Positions 1 to 8,972 of a stretch of DNA of 64,000 bases are shown here, one piece after another. The notes beneath the pieces are model-generated. The model was not told the DNA's origin, made no database searches, and worked only from the letters and a program-made list of their open reading frames with translations. The translations under genes and the position numbers were made by a program. The stretch is from Dyella_B sp035486915 (lineage in GTDB: Bacteria; Pseudomonadota; Gammaproteobacteria; Xanthomonadales; Rhodanobacteraceae). The stretch lies in NCBI RefSeq assembly GCF_035486915.1, contig NZ_DATHMR010000020.1, forward strand, positions 1-64,000. The letters are read 5' to 3'. The stretch's first letter is position 1; each line of letters starts with the position of its first letter.

Positions 1-1004
1 AACACGGCCTGCATGCGTTCGCGGCTTTCGCCGTCCAGCCAGCGGCCGCCATCGGCCAGTGCTCGACGCATGCGGCGCGGCGTCGCCTTGATGCTTTCGC
101 CCGCATGCTGCGCTTCGTCGCGCAGGGTCGGCACGATGACGTTGCGATAGAAGTCGGTCATGGCCTGGAAACGGTGGGTGAGCACGGCTTTCAGCGTTTC
201 GGCATCGGGTAGATGCACGTTAGGCCGTACATCCAGCGTCGGCGCTACACGCAACACCTTGGCCAGACCCACGGCGCGCAGCGTGCAGATGGCAGCCCAA
301 CCGATATCGAACTCCCACTTGCGCAGCGCGAATTTGGCCGAGCTGGGGAAAGCGTGATGGTTGTTGTGCAGTTCTTCACCGCCGATCCAAACGCCCCATG
401 GAACGAGGTTGGTCGCCGTGTCGGAGCTTTCGAAGTTACGGTAGCCCCACCAGTGGCCGACACCGTTGACGAAGCCAGCGGCCCAGAACGGAATCCACGC
501 CATCTGCACGGCCCACACCGCTGCGCCGATGACGCCGAACAGTGCGAGGTTGATGAGCAGCATCAACGTAGGACCCCAGTACGGATGTCCGCTATACAGC
601 TTGCGCTCGATCCAGTCGTCGGGCGTGCCGCGGCCGTACTTTTCCAGATCTTCCTTCACTTCACTGGCGTCGCGATAAAGACCGACGCCATCCCAGAAGA
701 CCTTCTTCAGGCCATAGATCTGGGGGCTATGCGGATCTTCCTCGGTTTCCACCTTCGCATGGTGCTTGCGATGCACCGCCACCCATTCCTTGGTAACCAT
801 GCCCGTGGTGAGCCAGCCCCAGAAACGGAAGAAATTCGCGATAAGCGGATGCAGATCGACACCGCGATGCGTCTGGCAGCGATGCAGATAAAGCGTGACC
901 GTGAAAATGGTGATCTGAGTCATCACCAGCAGGTAGACGACCATCGTCAACCAACCGGTATGGAGCAGACCGCCGGAGAGGAAATTCAGCACAGCATCAA
1001 ACAT
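1..1004 (-). CDS. acyl-CoA / fatty acid desaturase (3' end outside window)
   Basis: Membrane di-iron desaturase that would introduce a double bond into acyl chains and so adjust membrane fluidity. Reading the minus strand from the ATG at 1004 gives 334 codons with no stop before the window edge, so the C-terminus is missing. The three histidine boxes are present in order: HRCQTH (HX4H), HRKHH (HXXHH) and HNNHH. Hydrophobic stretches flank them, as in DesA/OLE1-type desaturases. The N-terminus (MFDAVLNFLSGG) runs straight into the first membrane segment, which supports this start. The gene is divergent from the ABC exporter operon. Exact regiospecificity (delta-9 or other) cannot be read from sequence alone. 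Confidence 0.93.
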   Translation of the reverse strand, partial: MFDAVLNFLSGGLLHTGWLTMVVYLLVMTQITIFTVTLYLHRCQTHRGVDLHPLIANFFRFWGWLTTGMVTKEWVAVHRKHHAKVETEEDPHSPQIYGLKKVFWDGVGLYRDASEVKEDLEKYGRGTPDDWIERKLYSGHPYWGPTLMLLINLALFGVIGAAVWAVQMAWIPFWAAGFVNGVGHWWGYRNFESSDTATNLVPWGVWIGGEELHNNHHAFPSSAKFALRKWEFDIGWAAICTLRAVGLAKVLRVAPTLDVRPNVHLPDAETLKAVLTHRFQAMTDFYRNVIVPTLRDEAQHAGESIKATPRRMRRALADGGRWLDGESRERMQAV

Positions 1005-1170
1005 CTGGATATACCCGGGTACGTTGAAAAGGCAGTCTAGTCGAGGGCGTCCATACCCACCAGCACGGATCGGACCATGCTAATGCTCCACCGCTTGCAC
1101 TTCCGTTAAAACACCGCTTCGTGACGGCGAACGGTTGTGTAACGTATGGGGTCGCCCCGACAATCAAGCA

Positions 1171-1914
1171 ATGAACGCGCCGAAACCCGCTTCACCTTCC
1201 ATATTGCAACTTGAAGATGTCACCCGGCACCGTGCCGGACGTCCCGCCGTGAGCAACCTGAGCCTGCGGCTGGAGGCTGGGCAGGTCCTTGGGCTGCTCG
1301 GCGTGAACGGGGCGGGCAAATCCACCACATTGGCGATGATCGCAGGGGCGCTGACACCCGACAGCGGCATGCTTCGCATTCAGGGAAATGACTTCCTTGA
1401 GCGCCCCGAACTAGCCCGACAGGCGATCGGCTGGCTGCCCGAAGGTGCCCCTTTGTGGCCAGAACTGACCGTACGGGAACATCTCTTGGCGCATGGCCGG
1501 CTGCGTGGGTTGAAAGGTGTGAATCTGACTCAGGCATGTGACGCGATCATCCAGAAGCTGGAGTTGACCGATCTGCAGCGGCGGCTCGCCGGCGTACTTT
1601 CACAAGGTCAGCGCCAGCGATTGGGGCTTGCCTGTGCGCTGTTGCATCGCCCTGCCCTGCTGGTGCTCGATGAACCGGCGAATGCGCTCGATCCCGTGCA
1701 AGTTGTCGCATTGCGCAATCTGTTGCGCGAACTGGCGGCGAATGGAACCGCCGTGATTCTTTCCACGCATCAGCTGGCGGAAGTGACCGCGGTGTGCGAT
1801 CGCGTTGCGATCCTGCATGAAGGCCGGTTGCGTTACGACGCGCCCTTGGATGCCGACAAGCACGACGCGCTGGAAAAAACATTCTTCGATATCGCGATGG
1901 CTAAAGCCGCATGA
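1171..1914 (+). CDS. ABC transporter ATP-binding protein (GldA-like)
   Basis: Cytoplasmic ATPase of an ABC-2 type exporter. Walker A GVNGAGKST lies at residues 44-52, the signature LSQGQ follows, then Walker B LLVLDEP and the H-loop STH. The length of 247 aa is normal. I chose ATG 1171; an in-frame TTG at 1135 would add 12 residues without an obvious ribosome binding site. It overlaps the permease gene by the 4 nt ATGA. The set of ATPase, permease, GldG-like protein and DUF4340 protein matches the cluster annotated in many Proteobacteria as related to the gliding-motility ABC system. That name is inherited from Bacteroidetes, and gliding is not implied here; the substrate is unknown. Confidence 0.92.
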   Translation: MNAPKPASPSILQLEDVTRHRAGRPAVSNLSLRLEAGQVLGLLGVNGAGKSTTLAMIAGALTPDSGMLRIQGNDFLERPELARQAIGWLPEGAPLWPELTVREHLLAHGRLRGLKGVNLTQACDAIIQKLELTDLQRRLAGVLSQGQRQRLGLACALLHRPALLVLDEPANALDPVQVVALRNLLRELAANGTAVILSTHQLAEVTAVCDRVAILHEGRLRYDAPLDADKHDALEKTFFDIAMAKAA

Positions 1915-2684
1915 CACTTTTCGCTGTGACGCGCCTGGAATTGCGTCGTCTTTTTGTGCGCCCGTTTGGCTGGGTGATCACCGCGCTCGCGTTGGCCGAA
2001 CTCGGCTGGCGCTTTGCGCTGCTGCTGCAATTCTTTCTATTGAGTCAGGTGCAACTTGCCAGTATTCCTGATGGCCCCGGATATACCGACATTGTTCTGA
2101 TACCGCTGTTGAGCAGTTTTGCGCTGCCGTTCGCGCTGATCGAATTGGCTTTACTGATCGTGCCGCTGTTGACGATGTCGAGTCTGGCGTCCGAACGCTC
2201 AGCGGGAACGCTATCGCTACTGTTCGCCAGCGGTTTGTCGGCCACACGTATTCTGATCGGCAAGTATCTGGCGGTGCTCGTTTGGCTTGCGCTGTGGTTG
2301 CTGCTTGCGCTCGCCATTCCGGTCAGCCTCGCGCACGGTGCAACGCTCGATTGGGGCAAGCTCGCCGCCGCCACGCTCGGTACGTTTCTGGCGCTAGCTG
2401 TGTTGGCTGCCATCGGCTTGGCGTGTTCTGCGTTTGCGCAGCATTCTGCCGTCGCTGCCGTCGCGGCATTGATCATCAGTCTCACTCTGTATTGCATCAA
2501 CCTCGGCGCCCAACGCGCTGGCATCGACAACGGCTTTATCAATTGGGTGGCGATGAGCACGCATCAGGACAACCTGATGCACGGCGTGGTTTCCAGTGCG
2601 GACATCGCGTGGTTCGTGCTAGCTATTGCTGTGGCATTGGCGCTTGGCATACGCCGTCTGGCATCAGACCGGGAGCGCGGCTGA
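1911..2684 (+). CDS. ABC-2 type transporter permease (GldF-like)
   Basis: Inner-membrane permease of 257 aa with about six hydrophobic helices. One cytoplasmic connector reads SSLASERSAGTLSLLFASGLS, a region typical of ABC-2 permeases, where the E-R-x-x-G-T-L pattern follows the second helix. Its start ATG overlaps the stop of the ATPase gene (ATGA), and its own stop overlaps the start of the GldG-like gene, so the three are translationally coupled. It most likely forms a homodimer with the upstream ATPase. The transported substrate cannot be inferred. Confidence 0.9.
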   Translation: MTLFAVTRLELRRLFVRPFGWVITALALAELGWRFALLLQFFLLSQVQLASIPDGPGYTDIVLIPLLSSFALPFALIELALLIVPLLTMSSLASERSAGTLSLLFASGLSATRILIGKYLAVLVWLALWLLLALAIPVSLAHGATLDWGKLAAATLGTFLALAVLAAIGLACSAFAQHSAVAAVAALIISLTLYCINLGAQRAGIDNGFINWVAMSTHQDNLMHGVVSSADIAWFVLAIAVALALGIRRLASDRERG

Positions 2685-4009
2685 TGAGCATGTCGTTCAC
2701 CCGACGCTTGCATGGCTGGCTGTTTGCGCTGCTGGTGTTGGTCGCTGCAGGCGCGCTAGGTTTTCTTACGTCACGCCACGCCATCGTCTGCGACTGGACC
2801 TATCGCAGTCGCGCCAGCGTGCCGCCCGAAACACGCGCGATATTGGCAAAGCTGGACGGACCCGTCGATATCGTGAGTTATGCCAGTCCGCAAGGCGATC
2901 TGCGCGAAAGCGTCGCCAGGGAGCTCAAACGCTATCAGCAGGTCAAACCCGATCTGCATTTGAGCTTTGTCGACCCGCAGCAAGATCCCGCCTCCATGCG
3001 CAACCTCGGCATTACGGTGGATGGCGAATTGATTTTGCGCTACCGCGATCGCGAGCAGCGCCTCGACACGATGACGGAACTCACACTCACCGATGCGTTT
3101 GAGCGTCTTGTTCGAGGTAGCGATCGCATCGTTGCGTTTGTCACCGGCGATGGCGAACGGCGCGCCGGCGGTGATGCCAACGCCGATCTCGGTACATTCA
3201 TGTCGCAGCTCGAACATAGCGGCATGCGCGCGGTACCGTTGAATTTCTCGCAAGTGACAAGCGTTCCGGACCACACCGACCTCGTGGTGCTGGCCAGTCC
3301 GCAAGCGGCGCTCTCGGCCGGCGCCAGCAAGGCACTGGGCGATTACATCGCCAACGGCGGAAACGTGTTGTGGCTCGCCGATCCGGGCAATCAGGATCCG
3401 AGCCTGCAGCCGATCGCCGATGCACTGGGTATACGCGTGCTTCCGGGTGTAGTGATCGATGCCTCCAACGCTGCACTGGGACTGAAAGATCCTCGCATGA
3501 TTGCGCTGGGCGATTACCCGCCTAGCGCGATCACACGCGGCTTTACGTTGGCTACGTTGTTTCCTGAAGTGGCTCCGCTTGCGCAAACGCGCAAGAGCGA
3601 ATGGAAAATCGATCCGATTCTGCGCACCAGTCCTCAAGCGACCATGCAATCGTTGGATAGTGCACCTTCGGCACCGTTGAAGGGGCCACTCGATTTTGGC
3701 TTCGCACTGAGCCGTCTCTCACCGAGCCCGGCAAAAAGCGAACAACGCGTTGTCGTCATCGGTAACGGCGATTTTCTCTCCAACAGTTTCCTCGGCAACG
3801 GGGGAAATCGCGCACTGGGCGAACGCATTTTCAACTGGCTGCTGGGTGACGATCAGTTGCTCAGCATGCCGCCACGCGGTGCGCCGGATCGCGCACTCAA
3901 CGTGTCGCAAACGGAGCTGGATGTGTTGAGCATCGGCTTCATCGTCCTGCTTCCTTTGTTGCTGTTGATCATCGGGGGCGTAATTACATGGCGCCGCCGT
4001 CGCGCATGA
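2684..4009 (+). CDS. GldG-like ABC transporter auxiliary protein
   Basis: Protein of 441 aa with one N-terminal membrane anchor (about residues 11-28), a long periplasmic domain and a C-terminal membrane helix near residues 415-435 ending in RRRRA. This is the layout of the 'uncharacterized ABC transport system involved in gliding motility, auxiliary component' family. The periplasmic part contains a recognisable core (VAFVTGDGE, then LVVLASPQ and GGNVLWLADPG). The start ATG overlaps the preceding stop (TGATG). A longer open frame begins at 2282, but it lies inside the permease gene in another frame and is not used. It probably works with the ABC pair as an accessory or scaffold; the mechanism is unknown. 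Confidence 0.87.
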   Translation: MSMSFTRRLHGWLFALLVLVAAGALGFLTSRHAIVCDWTYRSRASVPPETRAILAKLDGPVDIVSYASPQGDLRESVARELKRYQQVKPDLHLSFVDPQQDPASMRNLGITVDGELILRYRDREQRLDTMTELTLTDAFERLVRGSDRIVAFVTGDGERRAGGDANADLGTFMSQLEHSGMRAVPLNFSQVTSVPDHTDLVVLASPQAALSAGASKALGDYIANGGNVLWLADPGNQDPSLQPIADALGIRVLPGVVIDASNAALGLKDPRMIALGDYPPSAITRGFTLATLFPEVAPLAQTRKSEWKIDPILRTSPQATMQSLDSAPSAPLKGPLDFGFALSRLSPSPAKSEQRVVVIGNGDFLSNSFLGNGGNRALGERIFNWLLGDDQLLSMPPRGAPDRALNVSQTELDVLSIGFIVLLPLLLLIIGGVITWRRRRA

Positions 4010-4500
4010 CGCGATCGACACGTCGACTGATAGGTTTTGCTTTGGCGGTGGTCGTCTTGGGCGCCGCCGCGTGGTGGCAGGTGCGCAGCGATCAACAATC
4101 AGCGCCTGGCACACTGACATCGCTCAAGCCCGATTCAATTACACGCGTGAATCTGGAAGTGGGCAAAGCCGCAACGGAGCACTACATCAAACGTGACAAC
4201 CACTGGTGGCGCGTCGATCAGGCCGAACCCGAACGCGCCGACGATCTGCGCCTTGGCGAATTGATAAACATTGCTGCCGCTCCTGTGCAAAGTTGGCAAC
4301 CGGCAACTACGTACGACCTGTCCAAGATCGGCCTTTCGCCGCCACAAGCCAAACTGGAGCTCGACGGCCAAACGATTTTGTTCGGCGGCATGACGGCCAT
4401 CGGCCAGGGTGCCTATGCGAGCGTCGGCGATCGCGTGGGCATCGTCTCGCTGCGTTATATGCCGCGCTCTGCGCAAAGCAGCAACATCAAGGCGTTCTGA
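4006..4500 (+). CDS. DUF4340-like single-pass membrane protein
   Basis: Small protein of 164 aa with an N-terminal membrane anchor (RRLIGFALAVVVLGAAAWW) followed by a periplasmic domain containing YDLSKIGLSPPQAKLELDG, a pattern typical of DUF4340 proteins that accompany GldG-like genes. The start at 4006 gives a 4-nt ATGA overlap with the previous stop; an alternative ATG at 3988 would add six residues. It is the last gene of the ABC cluster, and mutM starts 1 nt after its stop, so mutM may be co-transcribed. It is shorter than many DUF4340 members, which may mean only one repeat of the domain is present. Confidence 0.8.
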   Translation: MTRSTRRLIGFALAVVVLGAAAWWQVRSDQQSAPGTLTSLKPDSITRVNLEVGKAATEHYIKRDNHWWRVDQAEPERADDLRLGELINIAAAPVQSWQPATTYDLSKIGLSPPQAKLELDGQTILFGGMTAIGQGAYASVGDRVGIVSLRYMPRSAQSSNIKAF

Positions 4501-4501
4501 C

Positions 4502-5329
4502 GTGCCTGAATTACCCGAAGTCGAAACCACCCGACGAGGCATCGCACCGCACCTTGTCGGTCGGCGCATCGTCAGCGTGACGCTTCGCCGCGCGGATTTA
4601 CGTTGGCCGATTCCGCGCGAGATCTCCGAGCTTCTTCCCGGACAACGCATCGAAGCCATAGAGCGCCGCGCCAAATACATTTTGCTGGAGACGCAAGCAG
4701 GCAGCGCGATCCTGCACCTGGGCATGAGTGGCGTATTGCGCGTACTACCGCCGGATATCGCACCAGGTGCGCATGATCACGTTGACATACTCGTCGATGC
4801 CGCCAAGGGAAAGCCTGCACGCATCCTGCGTTTCACCGATCCACGCCGTTTCGGCTGTCTGCTTTGGCAACCGCTTGGCACCACGCATGAGCTGCTGGCA
4901 GGACTTGGCCCCGAACCACTCACCGATGCGTTCGACGGCGATCTGCTGTGGCAACGTTCGCGCGGCCGCAAGGCCGCGGTGAAACTGTTTTTGATGGACA
5001 ACGCCATTGTGGTCGGCGTCGGCAATATTTATGCGAGCGAGGCGCTGTTTGCCGCCGGTATCGATCCACGCAAGCCGGCGGTATCTATCTCACGCGCGCG
5101 CTATCAACGTCTTGCCGCCGAAGTAAAACGCATCCTTGCCTGGGCCATCGAGCGTGGTGGCACCACATTGCGCGACTTTCTCAATCCCGATGGTGCGCCT
5201 GGCTACTTCTTCCGCGAATTGTTCGTCTACGGGCGCGCAGGCGAACCGTGCAAAGTCTGCGGCACACCCATTCGCCAACAGGCGATCGGACAGCGCTCGA
5301 CGTTCTGGTGCCCCACTTGTCAGAAGTGA
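4502..5329 (+). CDS. mutM: formamidopyrimidine-DNA glycosylase (bifunctional DNA glycosylase/AP lyase)
   Basis: Base excision repair enzyme that removes 8-oxoguanine and formamidopyrimidines and nicks the abasic site. The protein (275 aa from a GTG start) begins (V)PELPEVETTRRG, giving the catalytic N-terminal proline and the invariant Glu residues at positions 3 and 6. The H2TH region reads NAIVVGVGNIYASEALF, and the C-terminal zinc finger CKVCGTP...CPTCQ is complete. Usual length is about 270 aa. The GTG at 4502 is required to place Pro directly after the initiator. It lies 1 nt downstream of the DUF4340 gene and converges on the gene that ends at 5337. Confidence 0.98.
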   Translation: MPELPEVETTRRGIAPHLVGRRIVSVTLRRADLRWPIPREISELLPGQRIEAIERRAKYILLETQAGSAILHLGMSGVLRVLPPDIAPGAHDHVDILVDAAKGKPARILRFTDPRRFGCLLWQPLGTTHELLAGLGPEPLTDAFDGDLLWQRSRGRKAAVKLFLMDNAIVVGVGNIYASEALFAAGIDPRKPAVSISRARYQRLAAEVKRILAWAIERGGTTLRDFLNPDGAPGYFFRELFVYGRAGEPCKVCGTPIRQQAIGQRSTFWCPTCQK

Positions 5330-5336
5330 GCGAGGG

Positions 5337-6116
5337 TCACGCTTCCTCGGAACCGGGCCAATAAAATTCGACGCAGGTGTTGTTGAAATGCGGATCGTCG
5401 TAACCGCCGCCGAGTTCGGCAGTCAATCCGCCGAAAAGGCCGTCGACTTCGAGTGTCTGCCCGTCGACAAAATGCGCACCCAGCGCCTGCAGTTCCGCAA
5501 GCCGCTGGCAAAGCGCGCCGGCGTGATCGCCTTGTTCGACCGGCACGTTATGCAGGCTGATGTCGGGGCGACCGAATTTGCGCAGCCCGCGCGTATGAAT
5601 CCAGATACGGCCGGGTTCTTCTTCCTGATCGCGCAGAATCAGCATGTGATTGCGCAACGGTGCACCGTCCTTGATGAGGTAGCGCTGACGCCATTCGTCC
5701 GCAGAGAACATCGATAGGATTTGCGGATCGACAATCGCCACGCCACCGATATCGAGCAAACCGGCCAGTACGCCAAACGTGTCACGCAGGTAGCCGGTAT
5801 CGCGGCTATCCTTGAAACGTCCGCGAACCACGAGAACCTGTGGCGCTTTCGTGGCCGCTTCGAAGGCCTCCGGCGAATCGCTTTTGAACAGGTCGCCGAG
5901 TGCGCCTTTCAGTGGATAGCCTTCCCAGTCACGCAGCACGTGGTTGTGATAACTGTTTACTTCCATGCCTTCGGGCAAGCCATCGCTGCCATACGGTTCG
6001 GACGGGACGCGAATCGGCTTGAAATCGCCGAACACGTAGAAGTGCAGAATGATTTCCTCATCGTTCGGCTGCCAATGGGGGCGCTCCCACGCGGGAAAGT
6101 AAATCGGATTGCTCAT
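5337..6116 (-). CDS. conserved protein of unknown function
   Basis: Soluble 259-aa protein that I do not recognise with confidence. There is no signal peptide or membrane segment. The middle region (GLLDIGGVAIVDPQ, then RIWIHTRGLRKFGRPDI) resembles the 'HTHGL...G.PE' segment of some DUF4026/DUF4261-like proteins, but this is a visual impression only. The C-terminus is acidic and rich in Gly. It is on the minus strand, 33 nt downstream of tdk, so both could share a transcript. It ends 7 nt from the end of mutM in convergent orientation. Confidence 0.75.
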   Translation of the reverse strand: MSNPIYFPAWERPHWQPNDEEIILHFYVFGDFKPIRVPSEPYGSDGLPEGMEVNSYHNHVLRDWEGYPLKGALGDLFKSDSPEAFEAATKAPQVLVVRGRFKDSRDTGYLRDTFGVLAGLLDIGGVAIVDPQILSMFSADEWRQRYLIKDGAPLRNHMLILRDQEEEPGRIWIHTRGLRKFGRPDISLHNVPVEQGDHAGALCQRLAELQALGAHFVDGQTLEVDGLFGGLTAELGGGYDDPHFNNTCVEFYWPGSEEA

Positions 6117-6149
6117 GCGTTGTTCCTTGATATGCGGCGCTGATGTGGA

Positions 6150-6782
6150 TCAGTGCTTGCCATCCAGCGGCAAACCCGGCTGTAGCAGTTCGATACGGCC
6201 GCGTCCCTGCGTAATCTTCTTGAACTCGGCGCGGCTCACCGAGACATAGCGCTCGTTGCCGCCAATCTCAACCTGCGGGCCTTCGGTAATCGCACGACCT
6301 TGTTCATCCACGCGCACCACCATCGTGGCTTTGCGGCCGGTGTGGCAAATGGTCTTGATCTCCTCAAGACTGTCGGCCCAGGCCAGCAGGTATTTGCTGC
6401 CTTCGAACAATTCGCCCCGAAAATCGGTGCGCAGACCATACGCCAGTACCGGAATGTTGAGCTGATCGACCACGTCGCCGAGCTGCCAGACTTGCGCCTT
6501 GCTTAAGAATTGCGCCTCATCGACGAACACGCAGTGCAGTGCACCATGCGCGGCGATATCCGCATTCACTAGCGCCAGCAGATCTTCCTTGCCGCCAAAA
6601 CGGCGTGCCTGCGATTTCAGCCCGATACGCGAGGCGACCACGCCCTCCCCATAGCGATTGTCCAGCGCAGGCGTGAGAATCAGCGTCCGCATGCCGCGCT
6701 CGTAGTAGTTGTAAGCGCTTTGCAGCAGGTTGGTGGTCTTTCCGGCATTCATTGCCGAGTAGTAGAAGTAGAGCTTGGCCAT
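6150..6782 (-). CDS. tdk: thymidine kinase
   Basis: Type II thymidine kinase (210 aa, family norm about 200) that phosphorylates thymidine to dTMP in the pyrimidine salvage pathway. The P-loop SAMNAGKTT is at residues 9-17, the Walker B-like motif VFVDEAQFL follows, and the lasso-region motif KTICHTGRKATM and the substrate loop ERYVSVSR are present. Start ATG 6782 directly precedes the MAKLYFYYSAMNAGKT motif, so the start is secure. It is divergent from rep; a 58-bp perfect palindrome lies in the intervening region. Confidence 0.97.
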   Translation of the reverse strand: MAKLYFYYSAMNAGKTTNLLQSAYNYYERGMRTLILTPALDNRYGEGVVASRIGLKSQARRFGGKEDLLALVNADIAAHGALHCVFVDEAQFLSKAQVWQLGDVVDQLNIPVLAYGLRTDFRGELFEGSKYLLAWADSLEEIKTICHTGRKATMVVRVDEQGRAITEGPQVEIGGNERYVSVSRAEFKKITQGRGRIELLQPGLPLDGKH

Positions 6783-6841
6783 GCGGATCCGGGCTTGCGG
6801 GATGGCGCATGGTAACGCGAGGCGCTGCCATCGGGACGTAC

Positions 6842-6899
6842 GGAGCCTGTCTATGATCTCTGCGTGGCCCGGGCCACGCAGAGATCATAGACAGGCTCC
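6842..6899. repeat. 58-bp perfect palindrome between tdk and rep
   Basis: Two 29-nt arms (6842-6870 and 6871-6899) are exact reverse complements with no spacer. The outer ends read GGAGCCTGTCTATG and CATAGACAGGCTCC, and the centre is GGCCCGGGCC. It sits between divergent genes, so it is not a normal terminator. The outer GAGCCTGTCT is shared with the arms of the larger fold-back element at 12963-13230. Confidence 0.95.
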
Positions 6900-6981
6900 T
6901 CAATACAAGCCTGCTCCGGTAACCGCCGGTTTGCTAGGATCGACCGCTACGCCGTAGCCACCTCATCCAACTAGCCGCCAC

Positions 6982-8964
6982 ATGCTGAACCCCCAACAAT
7001 TGGCTGCCGTCGAACACGTCGAAAGCCCACTGCTGGTGCTGGCTGGCGCCGGTTCCGGCAAGACCTCCGTGATCACGCAGAAAATCGCGCACCTGGTGCA
7101 GCGGCGAAAGCTGCCGGCGTCGAAGATTGCAGCGATCACGTTCACCAACAAGGCGGCGCGCGAAATGCGCGAGCGTGTGAGCAAGCTGGTGAGCGCGGAG
7201 GATGCGCAAGCGCTGACCGTCTGCACGTTCCACGCGCTGGGTTTGAAATTCCTGCAGATCGAACACGACCGCGCCGGTCTGCGTCGCGGCTTTTCCGTGC
7301 TCGATGCGGATGACACCGAGAACATCGTCAAGGAACTGGCGCCGAAGGGTGTAAAGCCTGACGTGCTGTTCGGCTTGCGCAATCTGCTCAGCCGCGCGAA
7401 GAACAGCGGCCTGTCGCCGGAGGAAGCGCTCGCTGCAGCGCGCAGTCCGCGCGAGCTTGAGGCGGCAACGATTTACGAGATGTACCAACAACGCCTTGCC
7501 GCGTTCAACGCCGTCGACTTCGACGACCTGATCCGCCTTCCTCTACGCACTCTCGAAAACGATGAAACTTGCCGCACTGCGTGGCGCGAACGTTTGCGCT
7601 ATTTGCTGGTAGACGAATACCAGGACACCAACGATGCGCAATATCGATTGCTGAAGGCGTTGTCTGGCGATCGCGGCAATTTCACCTGCGTGGGCGACGA
7701 CGACCAGTCGATCTACGCATGGCGCGGCGCCAATCCCGAAAATATCGACCAGCTCGGTAAGGACTGGCCAACCTTGCGCGTGATCAAGCTGGAACAAAAC
7801 TACCGTTGCGGAAAACGCATTTTGCGCGCGGCGAACCAATTGATCGCCAACAATCCGCACCTTCATACCAAGAAGCTGTGGAGCGAACACCCGGAAGGCG
7901 CGCCGATTCGCATCATCGAATGCAAGGACGGGGAGCACGAAGCCGAACGCATCGCCGGCATGGCGGCTACGCTGGCGGAAAAGCACAAAGTGCGCTGGCA
8001 CGACATGGCCATTCTGTACCGCGGCAATTTCCAGGCGCGTCCGCTGGAGAAAGCGCTGCGATTGGCGCGCGTTCCCTATCACCTTACCGGCTCGATGTCG
8101 TTTCTCGATCGTGCCGAAGTGAAAGATCTGCTTTGCTATCTGCGCCTACTGACCAATCCCAGCGACGATGCCGCGTTCCTACGCGTAGTGAATGTACCCA
8201 AGCGCGAGATCGGCGCGACGACGCTGGAGAAGTTGGGCCAGATCGCACAAACACGACATTGCTCCCTGCTCGAAGCCACGCGCAGCGATAGCGTGTTGAA
8301 GCAGCTCACCCCGCGCCCCGCTGCGGCGCTCGCATCGTTCTCCGACATTCTCGATGAACTTCGCAGCGCCTCGCTTCACGAAAGCGCCGCGGATCTGGTG
8401 GAGCGCGTACTCACTCGCACCCATTACGCCGCCCACGTGGCGGGAAGCACGCCAGATCCGGCATTGCGCGAGCGACGCCTGGGCAACCTGCGCGAACTCG
8501 CCGATTGGTTCCGCGCCATGCAACGCGGTGGCAGCGGCGCGGGCGATCTGGCATCGCAACTGGCGCTGTTAAATCATGCCGACCGCGATGAACCCGGCAA
8601 CGAACTTCGCATGATGACACTGCACGCCGCCAAAGGTTTGGAATTCCGTTTCGTTTTCATCGTCGGCTGCGAAGAAGGTACGCTGCCGCACGAAGGCGCG
8701 ATCGACGAAGGCCGTGCAGATGAAGAGCGCCGCCTAATGTACGTAGGCATCACTCGCGCGAAAGAGTTGCTGACGCTTTCGTGGTCGTCGAAAACCAAGC
8801 GCTACGGCGAAGTGCATAGCAATCAACCAAGCCGCTTCCTGCATGAATTGCCGCAGGACGATCTGCACTGGGAAGGCAAAGACCCCGAGGCGGACAAGGA
8901 AGCCGTGCGCGAAACAGCGGAATCGCATATGGCGAAAATTGCGGCGATGCTCGCCGGCAATTGA
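6982..8964 (+). CDS. rep: ATP-dependent DNA helicase Rep (UvrD/Rep superfamily 1)
   Basis: 3'-5' DNA helicase (660 aa; E. coli Rep is 673 aa) that removes proteins ahead of replication forks. Motifs in order: Q-motif LNPQQLAAVEH, Walker A GAGSGKTS (residues 22-29), motif Ia ITFTNKAAREM, Walker B LVDEYQDTN, motif III GDDDQSIYAWRGA, motif IV LEQNYRC, motif V LHAAKGLEFRFVF and motif VI RRLMYVGITRAK. The length and the short C-terminus favour Rep over UvrD (about 720 aa) and PcrA. The downstream BluB-type gene begins 8 nt after the stop, so they may be co-transcribed. Confidence 0.94.
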   Translation: MLNPQQLAAVEHVESPLLVLAGAGSGKTSVITQKIAHLVQRRKLPASKIAAITFTNKAAREMRERVSKLVSAEDAQALTVCTFHALGLKFLQIEHDRAGLRRGFSVLDADDTENIVKELAPKGVKPDVLFGLRNLLSRAKNSGLSPEEALAAARSPRELEAATIYEMYQQRLAAFNAVDFDDLIRLPLRTLENDETCRTAWRERLRYLLVDEYQDTNDAQYRLLKALSGDRGNFTCVGDDDQSIYAWRGANPENIDQLGKDWPTLRVIKLEQNYRCGKRILRAANQLIANNPHLHTKKLWSEHPEGAPIRIIECKDGEHEAERIAGMAATLAEKHKVRWHDMAILYRGNFQARPLEKALRLARVPYHLTGSMSFLDRAEVKDLLCYLRLLTNPSDDAAFLRVVNVPKREIGATTLEKLGQIAQTRHCSLLEATRSDSVLKQLTPRPAAALASFSDILDELRSASLHESAADLVERVLTRTHYAAHVAGSTPDPALRERRLGNLRELADWFRAMQRGGSGAGDLASQLALLNHADRDEPGNELRMMTLHAAKGLEFRFVFIVGCEEGTLPHEGAIDEGRADEERRLMYVGITRAKELLTLSWSSKTKRYGEVHSNQPSRFLHELPQDDLHWEGKDPEADKEAVRETAESHMAKIAAMLAGN

Positions 8965-8972
8965 GGTGCATC

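Noticed and set aside
213..1040. 275-codon plus-strand frame opposite the desaturase
   Set aside because: The minus strand shows three histidine boxes of a desaturase; the plus-strand frame is its shadow.
2771..3649. 292-codon minus-strand frame inside the GldG-like gene
   Set aside because: Antisense to a conserved operon gene with no motifs of its own.
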